NCBI RefSeq assembly: GCF_011602485.2
Contig: NZ_CP050022.2
Location: forward strand, 1,880,001 to 1,944,000
Source: Bradyrhizobium sp. 1(2017)
GTDB lineage: Bacteria; Pseudomonadota; Alphaproteobacteria; Rhizobiales; Xanthobacteraceae
Length of the DNA: 64,000 bases
Reading direction: 5' to 3'
Positions within the stretch are counted from its first letter, which is position 1. Each line of letters opens with the position of its first letter. Position numbers and translations under genes: made by a program. The notes below the pieces were generated by a model. It was not told where the DNA came from. It ran no database searches and saw nothing but the letters and a program-made list of their open reading frames with translations. Positions 1-7,918 of the stretch are shown here, one piece after another.

Positions 1-2
1 CC

Positions 3-737
3 ACGACGACGGCGACGCAGGAGTCCGGCCTGCTCGATCATCTGCTGCCGATCTTCCGCGCCAAGACCGGGATCGACGTGACGGTGATCGCGCGGCGTGC
101 CGACGAGGTGCTCGACGGCGCGCGGAGGGGCGAGGTCGACGTCGTGCTGATGCATGCGCGACCGCAGGAGGAGAAATTCGTCGCCGACGGTTTCGGCGTG
201 AAGCGCTTTGACGTGATGTACAACGACTACGTGCTGATCGGGCCGAAGAGCGATCCCGCCGCGGTGAAGGGCAAGGACATCGCCACCGCGCTGAAGGCGA
301 TCGAGGGCAAGGGCGCGCCGTTCGTGACGCGCGGCGACCGCTCGGGCACCCATGCCGCCGAGCTCGCGCTCTGGATCGTCGCCGGCATCGACATCGCGAG
401 CGCCAAGGGCGGCTGGTATCGCGAGGCAGGCGCGGGCATGACGGCGGCTCTCGATGCCGCGCGTGCCGCGAACGCCTATGTGTTGTCGGACCGCGGCAGC
501 TGGATCTCGTTCAAGGAGCGCGGCGATCTCGACATTGTCGTCGAAGGCGACAGGCGGCTGCTCAATCAGTACGGCGTGATGCTGGTCAATCCTCGGAAGT
601 TCCCGAACGTGAAGGAGGATCTCGCGCAGACCTTCATCGACTGGCTGACCTCGCCGGAGGGACAGACCGCGATCGCCGGCTACAAGATCGACGGGCAGCA
701 GCTGTTCTTCCCCAACTCGGACAGATCGGGCGGCTGA
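3..737 (+). CDS. tupA: TupA-like tungstate/molybdate-binding periplasmic protein, 5' end missing
   Basis: The gene is cut by the left edge; the reading frame is open from base 3 and ends with TGA at 735-737. The visible part starts with TTTATQESGLL, the conserved opening of the mature TupA/WtpA-type oxyanion-binding fold, and later has VTRGDRSGTHAAEL, which matches the anion-binding GDxSGTH loop of this family. The family delivers tungstate or molybdate to an ABC permease; the signal peptide and the permease genes would lie to the left, outside the window. Molybdenum-cofactor genes follow directly, which supports the oxyanion role. Choice between tungstate and molybdate cannot be made from sequence alone. 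Confidence 0.85.
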   Translation, partial: TTTATQESGLLDHLLPIFRAKTGIDVTVIARRADEVLDGARRGEVDVVLMHARPQEEKFVADGFGVKRFDVMYNDYVLIGPKSDPAAVKGKDIATALKAIEGKGAPFVTRGDRSGTHAAELALWIVAGIDIASAKGGWYREAGAGMTAALDAARAANAYVLSDRGSWISFKERGDLDIVVEGDRRLLNQYGVMLVNPRKFPNVKEDLAQTFIDWLTSPEGQTAIAGYKIDGQQLFFPNSDRSGG

Positions 738-791
738 GGCGCGCCTCGCCGGCGGTTGCCAAAGCGGGCGATGCATGGTCCATCATGGCGC

Positions 792-1901
792 ATGACCCAG
801 CGCCTGCCGTCCTCGCTCACGCCGCTCGACACTGCGCTCGCCGCGTTGGTGCGCGGCGTTGATCCCGTCGCGCCGGTGGAGTTGTCGCTGCCCGACGCGA
901 TCGGCTGCATTGCGGCGGGCACGCTGCTGCTTGTGGCTTGTCCGCCCCGCGACATCGCCGCCGCAGACGGCTGGGCGCTGTCCGCCAACGATCTCGTCGG
1001 TGCGTCCGCCTACGCGCCGCTGCCGCTGGCGGTGGCCCCTGCGTGGGTCGATGCCGGCGACGCGATGCCGGAGGGATGCGACTGCGTGCTCGATGCGGGC
1101 GCGGTCGAGCTATCAGGTCCGATTCCCCAGGTGCTGGCGGAAGCCGTGCCGGGGCAGGGCATCCGGCGCGCCGGAAGTGATGCCGCCGCCCGCATGCCCG
1201 CCTGCGTCGAGGGCCACCCGGTCGGTGCGGCTGATGTTCTGGTCGCGCGCGTCGCGGGCCTGGAGAAACTTGGCGTGCGGCAGCCGCGGCTGCGTATCGT
1301 CAATGTGCCGGGCGCAACGGCAACGGCACGAATGATCGGCGACATTGCGCGCGCAGCGGGACTGGACGTGACGACGATTGAGGCCGGCGCGCGCGACGAA
1401 GCATCGATTGCCGATGCGCTCGATGCGTCCTCCTGCGATCTGCTGCTGACGATCGGCGGTAGTGGCGTCGGCCGCCGGGATGCCGCCATCGCAGCACTGG
1501 CCCGACGCGGTGACGTGCTGGCCCACGGGCTTGCGCTGCAGCCCGGACGCACCGCCGCGGTCGGACGGCTCGGACGGATTCCCGTGGTCGCCTTGCCCGG
1601 CTCGCCCGATCATGCGCTCGCGGCCTGGCTCGCGCTCGTGCTGCCGCTCATCGACCGGTTGTCGGCACGCCGCCGTCCGCGCCGGCAGGTGGCACTGCCA
1701 CTTGCGCGGAAAATCGCATCCGGTGTCGGCATCGCCGAAATGGCCCTGTTGTCCTGGGAACATCATGCGTGGATGCCGCTTGCCGTGGGCGAATGGCCGC
1801 TGCAGGCGATGGCCCGTGCCGGTGCATGGCTGCTCGTCCCCGCCAGCCATGAGGGTTTCGCGGCGGGCATGTCCGTCGATGCCTATTTGATGCGGGAATG
1901 A
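792..1901 (+). CDS. Divergent MoeA-like molybdopterin-binding protein
   Basis: About 369 residues with the layout of MoeA: an N-terminal part containing AAADGWAL (equivalent to the SxxDGYA active-site strand), a middle barrel, and a C-terminal MogA-like fold with TIGGSGVGRRD and LPGSPDHAL in the places where MoeA has SGGxSxGxxD and LPGNPxA. The substitutions at both loops suggest an altered or regulatory role instead of ordinary molybdate insertion. I chose ATG 792; ATG 756 and 771 are in frame upstream but add only a short non-conserved tail. It follows the tupA-like gene by 54 bases and its stop is two bases before the next start, so the genes are probably one operon. Confidence 0.75.
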   Translation: MTQRLPSSLTPLDTALAALVRGVDPVAPVELSLPDAIGCIAAGTLLLVACPPRDIAAADGWALSANDLVGASAYAPLPLAVAPAWVDAGDAMPEGCDCVLDAGAVELSGPIPQVLAEAVPGQGIRRAGSDAAARMPACVEGHPVGAADVLVARVAGLEKLGVRQPRLRIVNVPGATATARMIGDIARAAGLDVTTIEAGARDEASIADALDASSCDLLLTIGGSGVGRRDAAIAALARRGDVLAHGLALQPGRTAAVGRLGRIPVVALPGSPDHALAAWLALVLPLIDRLSARRRPRRQVALPLARKIASGVGIAEMALLSWEHHAWMPLAVGEWPLQAMARAGAWLLVPASHEGFAAGMSVDAYLMRE

Positions 1902-1902
1902 T

Positions 1903-3864
1903 ATGGATTCCGGCATGCCGATGATTCCGAGATCGCCAGAGCGCAGCGCGCTCGAACAGGAGCAGTTCCTCAAGATCCTGTCGCGGGAAGAGGCGCTGGC
2001 ACGCTTCGATGCCGCGCTGTTCCCGCGCGCGCTTCCGACCGAAATGCGCATGCTCGCCGATTCACTCGGTGCGGCGCTTGCCGAAGACGTCACGGCGCCG
2101 ATCGACGTGCCGCCGTTCGACCGCTCCAATGTCGACGGCTTCGCCGTGCGCTCGGCGGACGTCGTCGCGGCGGGCGAAGGCAAGCCGGTTCGCCTTGTGC
2201 TGAATGGCGAGACCATCCATTGCGGCACCGCGCCGACGCTGCAAGTCGCGGCCGGCTCCGCAACGGCGATCGCCACCGGCGGGCCGCTGCCGCGTGGCGC
2301 CGATGCCGTCGTCATGGTCGAGCACACCCAGCCGGCGGGGACGGATGCGATCGAGATTCGGCGCGCCGCCTCCCCCGGGCAATTCGTCTCCTATGCCGGC
2401 TCCGACATCGCGCGCGGCGAAGCGCTGCTGCGCGCCGGCACCATCATCGGCTCGCGCGAGATCGGCATGCTGGCCGCGTGCGGCATCCCCGAGGTGACGG
2501 TCGCGCGCCGGCCGCGCGTAGCCGTCATCTCCACCGGCGATGAACTGGTGCAGCCCGGCCGGCCGCTCGCGCCCGCCGAGATCTACGACACCAACGGCGC
2601 GATCGTCACGGCCGCAATCGATGAGAATGGCGGTGAGGCGGTCTTCCTCGGCGCCATTCCCGACGATGAAGCCAAGCTCGAAGCCGCCATGCGCCGCGCG
2701 CTCGCGGACGCCGACATGCTGGTGCTGTCGGGCGGCACCTCGAAAGGTGCGGGCGATGTGTCCCACCGCATCATCGGCCGGCTCGGTGCGCCGGGCATCA
2801 TTGCGCACGGCGTTGCGCTCAAGCCCGGCAAGCCGCTGTGCCTTGCGGTGTGCGACGGCAAACCGGTGGTGATCCTGCCGGGCTTTCCGACCTCGGCGAT
2901 GTTCACCTTCCACGACATGATCGTGCCGATGCTGCGCAGGATGGCCGGGCTGCCGCCGCGCTCCGATGCCAAGGTGAACGCGACCGTGCCGGTCCGCATC
3001 GCTTCCGAGCTCGGCCGCACAGAATTCGTCATGGTCTCGCTGGTCGAGGGCAAGGACGGCCTCATCGCCTATCCCTCGGGCAAGGGCTCCGGTGCGATCA
3101 CCTCGTTCGCGCAGGCCGATGGCTTCCTGCGCATCGACGCGCTCGCCGACCAGATGCCGGCGGGCACCGAAGCCGAGGTGACCTTGTTCACGCCGCATGT
3201 GCGCGTGCCCGATCTCGTCATCGTCGGCAGCCATTGCACTGGCCTCGATCTCGTCACCGCGCAACTCGCTCATGCGGGCCTGACCGTGCGCTCGATCGCG
3301 GTCGGCAGCCTCGGCGGGCTTGCAGCCGCGAAGCGCGGCGAATGCGATCTCGCGCCGATCCATCTGTTCGACGATCAAAGCGAGACCTACAACACCCCCT
3401 ATCTCGTCGAGGGGCTCGAGCTCGTCCCCGGCTGGCGGCGGATGCAGGGCATCGTGTTCCGCAAGGGTGACAAGCGCTTCGAGGGCCTCGGTGCAAAGGA
3501 CGCCGTCGCCGCCGCGCTCGCTGATCCCGCCTGTATCATGGTCAACCGTAACCAGGGCGCCGGCACGCGCATCCTGATCGACCGGCTGCTCGGTGGCGCG
3601 CGCCCGGAAGGCAATTGGAACCAGCCACGCTCGCATAACGCGGTGGCCGCCGCCGTTGCGCAGCACCGCGCCGATTGGGGCATGACCATTGCGCCGGTCG
3701 CCCATGCGGTCGGCCTCGGTTTCATTCCGTTCGCAGAAGAGCATTATGACTTCGCGCTGGTGACGGCGCGCAAAGGCCGGCCGGCAGTGCAGGCCTTTCT
3801 CGATGCACTCGGCTCGCATGAGGCGCGTGCGGCGCTCGAGCAAGCGGGTTTTCGGCCCGCCTAG
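1903..3864 (+). CDS. MoeA fused to a periplasmic-binding-protein-like (PBP) domain
   Basis: 653 residues. Residues 1 to about 430 are a full MoeA (molybdopterin molybdenumtransferase): DRSNVDGFAV near residue 75, STGDEL, LSGGTSKGAGDVS and LPGFPTSAM. Residues from about 435 to the end form a separate domain (LVIVGSHCTGLDLV... MVNRNQGAGTRILIDRL... AVAAAVAQHRADWGM) that resembles the cytoplasmic PBP-like domain otherwise attached to molybdate-responsive regulators and to some MoeA proteins. There is no signal peptide, so the protein is cytoplasmic. A plausible role is molybdate capture and insertion into molybdopterin in one polypeptide; that coupling is inference. It is one of three MoeA-type genes within 9 kb. 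Confidence 0.85.
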   Translation: MDSGMPMIPRSPERSALEQEQFLKILSREEALARFDAALFPRALPTEMRMLADSLGAALAEDVTAPIDVPPFDRSNVDGFAVRSADVVAAGEGKPVRLVLNGETIHCGTAPTLQVAAGSATAIATGGPLPRGADAVVMVEHTQPAGTDAIEIRRAASPGQFVSYAGSDIARGEALLRAGTIIGSREIGMLAACGIPEVTVARRPRVAVISTGDELVQPGRPLAPAEIYDTNGAIVTAAIDENGGEAVFLGAIPDDEAKLEAAMRRALADADMLVLSGGTSKGAGDVSHRIIGRLGAPGIIAHGVALKPGKPLCLAVCDGKPVVILPGFPTSAMFTFHDMIVPMLRRMAGLPPRSDAKVNATVPVRIASELGRTEFVMVSLVEGKDGLIAYPSGKGSGAITSFAQADGFLRIDALADQMPAGTEAEVTLFTPHVRVPDLVIVGSHCTGLDLVTAQLAHAGLTVRSIAVGSLGGLAAAKRGECDLAPIHLFDDQSETYNTPYLVEGLELVPGWRRMQGIVFRKGDKRFEGLGAKDAVAAALADPACIMVNRNQGAGTRILIDRLLGGARPEGNWNQPRSHNAVAAAVAQHRADWGMTIAPVAHAVGLGFIPFAEEHYDFALVTARKGRPAVQAFLDALGSHEARAALEQAGFRPA

Positions 3865-3912
3865 ACGACAGATGACGACGCGGCGTTCAAGCCGCGCGCG
3901 ACGGGGGACGCG

Positions 3913-5043
3913 ATGGCAAGGCCGCTTTCGGTTGCGATCGTCGGTGCCGGCATGGGCGGGCTTGCGACCGCCGCGGCGCTGCGGCGGGTCGGCATCAACG
4001 TGATGGTCTACGAGCAGGCCTCCCACTTCGCCCGCATCGGCGCCGGCATCCAGATCGGCTGCAACGCGATGAAAGTGCTGCGCGCACTGGGTCTCGAGGC
4101 GCGGATGCGCAAGCACTCCTTCTATCCGCGCTCCTGGAACAATCGCGACTGGAAGAGCGGCGACATCAAGTTCGACATGATCTTCGGCGAAAGCGCGGAA
4201 GAGAAATTCGGCGCGCCCTACCTGCTCGCCCATCGCGGTGATCTGCATGCAGCGCTGGCGAGCGCGGTCCCGGACGAATGCGTGCGGCTCAACCATAAGC
4301 TCGCCGGTCTCGACCAAACCAGTGACCGTGTCCGGCTCAGTTTCGCCGACGGCACGAGCACTGTCGCCGATGCAGTGATCGGCGCGGACGGCGTCCATTC
4401 ATTGGTGCGCGATATCCTGTTCGACACCGCGCCGGCCAAATTCACCGGCCGTATCGCCTATCGCACCACTTATCCGGCCGCCCTGCTCGGCGGCGCAGGG
4501 ATCGACGACTGCACCAAATGGTGGGGCGAGGACCGCCACATCGTGATCTATTACGTCAAGCCCGACCGCAGCGAAGTCTATCTCGTCACCAGCCAGCCGG
4601 AGCCTGACTTCCGCATCGAGTCCTGGTCGGCGAAGGGCGACGTGCGCGATTTGCGGGCATCGTTCGAGGGCTTTCATCCGCAGGTCGGCCAGGTGCTGGC
4701 GGCGTGCCCCGACGTGCACAAATGGGCGATCATGGATCGCGATGCGCTGGGGCGCTGGACCGACGGCAGGGTGACGCTGCTCGGCGATGCCTGCCATCCG
4801 ATGACGCCCTATATGGCGCAAGGCGCGGCCATGGCGATCGAGGACGCCGCCGTGCTGTCGCGCTGCCTCGATGGTGTCGATCGAGACGGGGTCGCGGATG
4901 CATTCCGCCGCTTCGAGGCGACGCGCAAGCAGCGCACGACCAAGGTGCAGGAGACCTCGCGCGCAAATATCTGGCTGAAGGAACGGACCGATACCGGCTG
5001 GGTCTACGGTTATGACGCCTGGTCGGTGCCGCTGGCGACCTGA
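3913..5043 (+). CDS. FAD-dependent aromatic hydroxylase, 6-hydroxynicotinate 3-monooxygenase (NicC)-like
   Basis: 376 residues with the class A flavin monooxygenase signature: GAGMGGLATAAAL (FAD ADP loop) near the N-terminus, VIGADGVHSLVR (DG motif) near residue 160 and LLGDACHPMTPYMAQGAAMAIEDA near residue 295. Several stretches recall NicC of Pseudomonas (KWWGEDRHIVIYY, FEGYHP-like FEGFHP, WVYGYD at the end), so hydroxylation of a hydroxylated pyridine or benzoate ring is likely. No other nicotinate-pathway genes are nearby, so the substrate remains open. It follows the MoeA fusion by 48 bases without an obvious shared role. Confidence 0.8.
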   Translation: MARPLSVAIVGAGMGGLATAAALRRVGINVMVYEQASHFARIGAGIQIGCNAMKVLRALGLEARMRKHSFYPRSWNNRDWKSGDIKFDMIFGESAEEKFGAPYLLAHRGDLHAALASAVPDECVRLNHKLAGLDQTSDRVRLSFADGTSTVADAVIGADGVHSLVRDILFDTAPAKFTGRIAYRTTYPAALLGGAGIDDCTKWWGEDRHIVIYYVKPDRSEVYLVTSQPEPDFRIESWSAKGDVRDLRASFEGFHPQVGQVLAACPDVHKWAIMDRDALGRWTDGRVTLLGDACHPMTPYMAQGAAMAIEDAAVLSRCLDGVDRDGVADAFRRFEATRKQRTTKVQETSRANIWLKERTDTGWVYGYDAWSVPLAT

Positions 5044-5240
5044 GTGGCCTGGTCCCGCTTGCGCTCACGATCCTCGGCCTCGGCAAGCGCGCGTCGTGCG
5101 GCGGGCGGCACCGGCTTCGGGTCCGGCGGAACCTCGACGATGTCATGCTTGCTCGGTTGTCTCGTGCGATCGATCGTCTCGGAGAGATCGAATACGTAAT
5201 CGACGAATTCGAAAATGGTATTCAGGAGAGGGGCGGCCAT
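5010..5240 (-). CDS. Small protein of unknown function
   Basis: 76 residues on the minus strand; its last 34 bases overlap the 3' end of the monooxygenase gene. The N-terminus (MAAPLLNTIFEFVDYVFDLSE) is hydrophobic and amphipathic, the middle is proline-rich (VPPDPKPVPP) and the C-terminus is charged (AEAEDRERKRDQ). This balanced composition is unlike a random shadow of GC-rich DNA, so I think it is real, but no family is recognised. The ribosome site is weak (GGATGAG). Confidence 0.45.
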   Translation of the reverse strand: MAAPLLNTIFEFVDYVFDLSETIDRTRQPSKHDIVEVPPDPKPVPPAARRALAEAEDRERKRDQATQVASGTDQAS

Positions 5241-5336
5241 GGCTCATCCGGGACTGTCCAGACCTGTGGTCGCTCCCGTGCCCGGCCCGGTTCAAGACGT
5301 CATGAACTTGGTTGGCCGCCATCGCGACCAAGGCAT

Positions 5337-5648
5337 ATGAACCAGGCCATGACCGCGTCAACGCCCCTCAATTTCCGCAAGATCGCTGCACTCGTCGCGG
5401 CGGCCGGCACGCTGTTCTGGCTCTACACCTTCCATTACATCGCGAATGTCCCGTCCGGCGACGGCAGCGGCTTTCAATGGCTCGCCGTGTTTCCGTTGGG
5501 TATGGTCTTCGGGGCGTTTTTCCTGCCGGCCTGGCTGCTGATTGCGATCGGCCGTTTGCCGCGCTTCACCATTGCCGTCGGCCTTTGCGGCCTGATCGCC
5601 TTTGCGATCATCTGGGCGCAGCTCCTCAACGAGATTCCGAAATCGTAA
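5337..5648 (+). CDS. Small membrane protein of unknown function
   Basis: About 103 residues with three predicted membrane segments: KIAALVAAAGTLFWLYTFHY, WLAVFPLGMVFGAFFLPAWLLIAI and FTIAVGLCGLIAFAIIWAQLL. It starts at ATG 5337 or ATG 5349; neither has a strong ribosome site. No domain is recognised and the neighbours give no clue. It converges with mobA, the two stops being six bases apart. Confidence 0.65.
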   Translation: MNQAMTASTPLNFRKIAALVAAAGTLFWLYTFHYIANVPSGDGSGFQWLAVFPLGMVFGAFFLPAWLLIAIGRLPRFTIAVGLCGLIAFAIIWAQLLNEIPKS

Positions 5649-5653
5649 AATCG

Positions 5654-6298
5654 CTAGGACGCATCGAGGGCCGCCAGCCGCTCGGCCTCGGCGATGTCCT
5701 CGACCGTGTTGGCATTGAAGAACGGATCGAGTGGCTCGGCGGGCCACGTCACCGTCGCGAGCGGATAGCGTGCCGTCCAGCGGTCGATCTTGCGGAGGTC
5801 TTCAACGACCAATGCGTGACGCAGCTCGTCGCGTAAGGCGACGCGCCACAGGCCGATCACCGGATGTGACTGATCGCCTGATGCGGCGACCGCGAGCTCC
5901 GCGCTCTCGCGCTCTCGCGCCTCGTGCAGGCGGGCGACGAGGTCGCGGGGCAGGAACGGGCAGTCGCCGGCGGCGCTGAGCACCCACGCGATCTCCGGCC
6001 GGTTCGCCGCGGTCCAGTCGAGCGCCGCGAGAATGCCGGCGAGCGGACCGGGAAAGCCGGGCAGGTCGTCGGCGATCACCTGCAAGCCGAACGCGGCGAA
6101 GCGCGAGGGATCGCCGTTCGCATTGAGGATCAGCCCGCTGCACTGGGGCGAAAGGCGTGCGATCACGCGCTCCAGGATGGTGCGGCCGCCGATGGTGCGC
6201 ATCGGCTTGTCGCCGCCGCCCATGCGCCGTGCGAGGCCGCCGGCGAGCAGCACGCCAAGAGTTGGTAGAATGCTCGTGGCCGGAAAACTAGTCGTCAC
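5654..6298 (-). CDS. mobA: Molybdenum cofactor guanylyltransferase MobA
   Basis: Transfers GMP from GTP to molybdopterin to make the MGD form used by formate dehydrogenase and other DMSO-reductase family enzymes. The protein has the nucleotidyltransferase opening [18 protein letters not shown], the metal-binding AAGDCPF and the C-terminal [11 protein letters not shown], all typical of MobA. I place the start at one of two adjacent GTG codons (6301 or 6298); an ATG at 6343 would add a tail unlike the family. The gene overlaps the end of fdhD, so the two are cotranscribed and probably translationally coupled. The product is needed by the Fds enzyme encoded at 15681-20149. Confidence 0.9.
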   Translation of the reverse strand: MTTSFPATSILPTLGVLLAGGLARRMGGGDKPMRTIGGRTILERVIARLSPQCSGLILNANGDPSRFAAFGLQVIADDLPGFPGPLAGILAALDWTAANRPEIAWVLSAAGDCPFLPRDLVARLHEARERESAELAVAASGDQSHPVIGLWRVALRDELRHALVVEDLRKIDRWTARYPLATVTWPAEPLDPFFNANTVEDIAEAERLAALDAS

Positions 6299-7184
6299 CA
6301 CCTTCACCCTTGCGCTTGTGCTTGGCCGATTCCTCCTCGACATAGGCGAGGTCCTGGTCGTAGACGATGCGTTCTTCGCCCGCGAGCACGATGAAGCGCT
6401 TGCCGCGGGTGCGGCCGACCAGCGTCAGCCCGACCTGCCTTGCGAGATCGACGCCCCAGGCGGTGAAGCCAGAGCGCGATACCAGGATCGGAATGCCCAT
6501 GCGCACGGTCTTGATCACCATTTCCGACGTGAGGCGCCCCGTGGTGTAGAGGATCTTATCGGATGCGTCGACGCCGTGGCGATACATCCAGCCCGCGATC
6601 TTGTCGACGGCGTTGTGGCGGCCGACGTCTTCGGTATAGCAGAGCGGCGCGCCCTCCTTGCACAGCACGCAGCCATGGATGGCGCCGGCCTCCAGGTAAA
6701 GCGAGGGCATGGTGTTGATGGTTTGCGTCATCTGGTAGAGCCACGAGGTGCGCAGCTCCGCTTTCGGCAGCGCGACGCTCTCGACCGCCTCCAGGAGGTC
6801 GCCGAAGGCGGTGCCTTGCGCACAGCCCGAGGTCTGCGTGCGCTTCTTCAGCTTGGCCTCGAAATTGGTGTGGTGCGAGGTGCGGACGACGACGACCTGG
6901 AGATCGTCGTCGTATTCGACCTCGGTGACCACGTCATTGTATTTCAGCATGTTCTGGTTCAGCAGATAGCCGAGCGCCAGATATTCCGGATAGTCGCCGA
7001 TCGTCATCATGGTGACGATCTCCTGCGAATTCAGGTAGAGCGTCAGTGGCCGCTCCATCGGGACCTTGATCTCGACCCTGGCGCCGGTCTGGTCGGTCCC
7101 GATCACGCTCTGGGTCAGGCGGGGGTCGTCCGTGTCAGGGACGATCAGGGGCACCGGGGTCTTGTCCATCTTCATCATGGCCAC
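6288..7184 (-). CDS. fdhD: Formate dehydrogenase accessory sulfurtransferase FdhD
   Basis: FdhD passes sulfur to the bis-MGD cofactor of formate dehydrogenase. Family features are [13 protein letters not shown] near residue 48, [10 protein letters not shown] near 68, [10 protein letters not shown] and [17 protein letters not shown] near 183. The active-site cysteine pair of the family (CxxC, Cys121/Cys124 in E. coli) is here SGCAQG: Cys121 is kept and the second position is glycine. A different pair, HGCVLC (172/175), lies ahead of the DVGRH motif. Numbering uses GTG 7184; ATG 7178 is an equally good start. It is cotranscribed with mobA and divergent from mobB. Confidence 0.92.
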   Translation of the reverse strand: MAMMKMDKTPVPLIVPDTDDPRLTQSVIGTDQTGARVEIKVPMERPLTLYLNSQEIVTMMTIGDYPEYLALGYLLNQNMLKYNDVVTEVEYDDDLQVVVVRTSHHTNFEAKLKKRTQTSGCAQGTAFGDLLEAVESVALPKAELRTSWLYQMTQTINTMPSLYLEAGAIHGCVLCKEGAPLCYTEDVGRHNAVDKIAGWMYRHGVDASDKILYTTGRLTSEMVIKTVRMGIPILVSRSGFTAWGVDLARQVGLTLVGRTRGKRFIVLAGEERIVYDQDLAYVEEESAKHKRKGEGGDD

Positions 7185-7251
7185 GACGTTAGCATGACAT
7201 TCGGGTCAAGCCGATATATGCATGGCGGCGAGAGAGCGAAATGCCTCCGCG

Positions 7252-7325
7252 CGTCATTGCGAGCGAAGCATGCAATCCAGGATCGTTCCGCGGCGGCAGA
7301 CTGGATTGTCCCGCTCGCAATGACG
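7252..7325. repeat. REP-like palindromic repeat, copy 1
   Basis: A perfect inverted pair of 14 bases (CGTCATTGCGAGCG at 7252-7265 and its complement at 7312-7325), with an inner pair AATCCAG/CTGGATT. The same family occurs at 20355-20442 and 37073-37157. It sits between the divergent fdhD and mobB genes and can fold into a long hairpin in RNA. Confidence 0.85.
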
Positions 7326-7380
7326 GGGAGGGGACGGTGGTTCCGTTGGCGAGCATTGGTTGCCGGAAAAGAGAGCTGGA

Positions 7381-7908
7381 ATGAAGGTCATCGGCCTTGC
7401 AGGCTGGAGCGGGGCGGGCAAGACCACGCTGTTGACGCGGCTGATCCCGCATTTCAACGCGCAAGGTCTGCGCGTCTCCGTCATCAAGCACGCGCATCAC
7501 CAGTTCGACGTCGACGTGCCCGGCAAGGATTCCTGGCGGCATCGCGAGGCCGGCGCGGCCGAGGTGCTGGTCGCGTCGTCAAACCGCTGGGCGCTGATGC
7601 ATGAGCTGCGTGGCGCTGCGGAGCCGCGTCTGCCGGAGCTCCTGAGCAAGCTGTCAGCCGTCGATCTCGTCGTGGTCGAGGGCTTCAAGCGCGAGCCACA
7701 CCGCAAGATCGAGGTGCATCGCGCGGCCAACGACAAGCCGCTGCTGTTCCCCGACGATCCCGGCATTGCCGGCATTGCGTCCGACGTCACGGTTGACACA
7801 AGGCTGCCGACTGTCCATCTCGACGATATCGAGGGCGCGGCGGCGCTGTTGCTGCGTGCGGCGATGCCGGTCGAGGAAGCGGTCGCAAGAAGCGCTGCGC
7901 TGCGCTGA
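7381..7908 (+). CDS. mobB: Molybdopterin-guanine dinucleotide biosynthesis protein MobB
   Basis: 175-residue P-loop GTP-binding protein that assists MobA. The Walker A motif GWSGAGKTTL is at residues 7-16 and VVVEGFKREPHRKIEVHR is the typical MobB middle segment. ATG 7381 is preceded by GAGAG at a good distance; an upstream ATG at 7360 would put extra residues ahead of the P-loop. The stop is ten bases ahead of moeA, which indicates an operon. Confidence 0.92.
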   Translation: MKVIGLAGWSGAGKTTLLTRLIPHFNAQGLRVSVIKHAHHQFDVDVPGKDSWRHREAGAAEVLVASSNRWALMHELRGAAEPRLPELLSKLSAVDLVVVEGFKREPHRKIEVHRAANDKPLLFPDDPGIAGIASDVTVDTRLPTVHLDDIEGAAALLLRAAMPVEEAVARSAALR

Positions 7909-7918
7909 CGAGGCACCC

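Noticed and set aside
2062..4398. 778-codon minus-strand frame opposite the MoeA fusion and monooxygenase genes
   Set aside because: It crosses the gap between two clear plus-strand genes and has no recognisable domain.
5145..5336. Longer start for the small membrane protein at 5337
   Set aside because: The extension is Arg/Ser-rich and overlaps a better minus-strand candidate; hydrophobic protein sequence begins only after ATG 5337.
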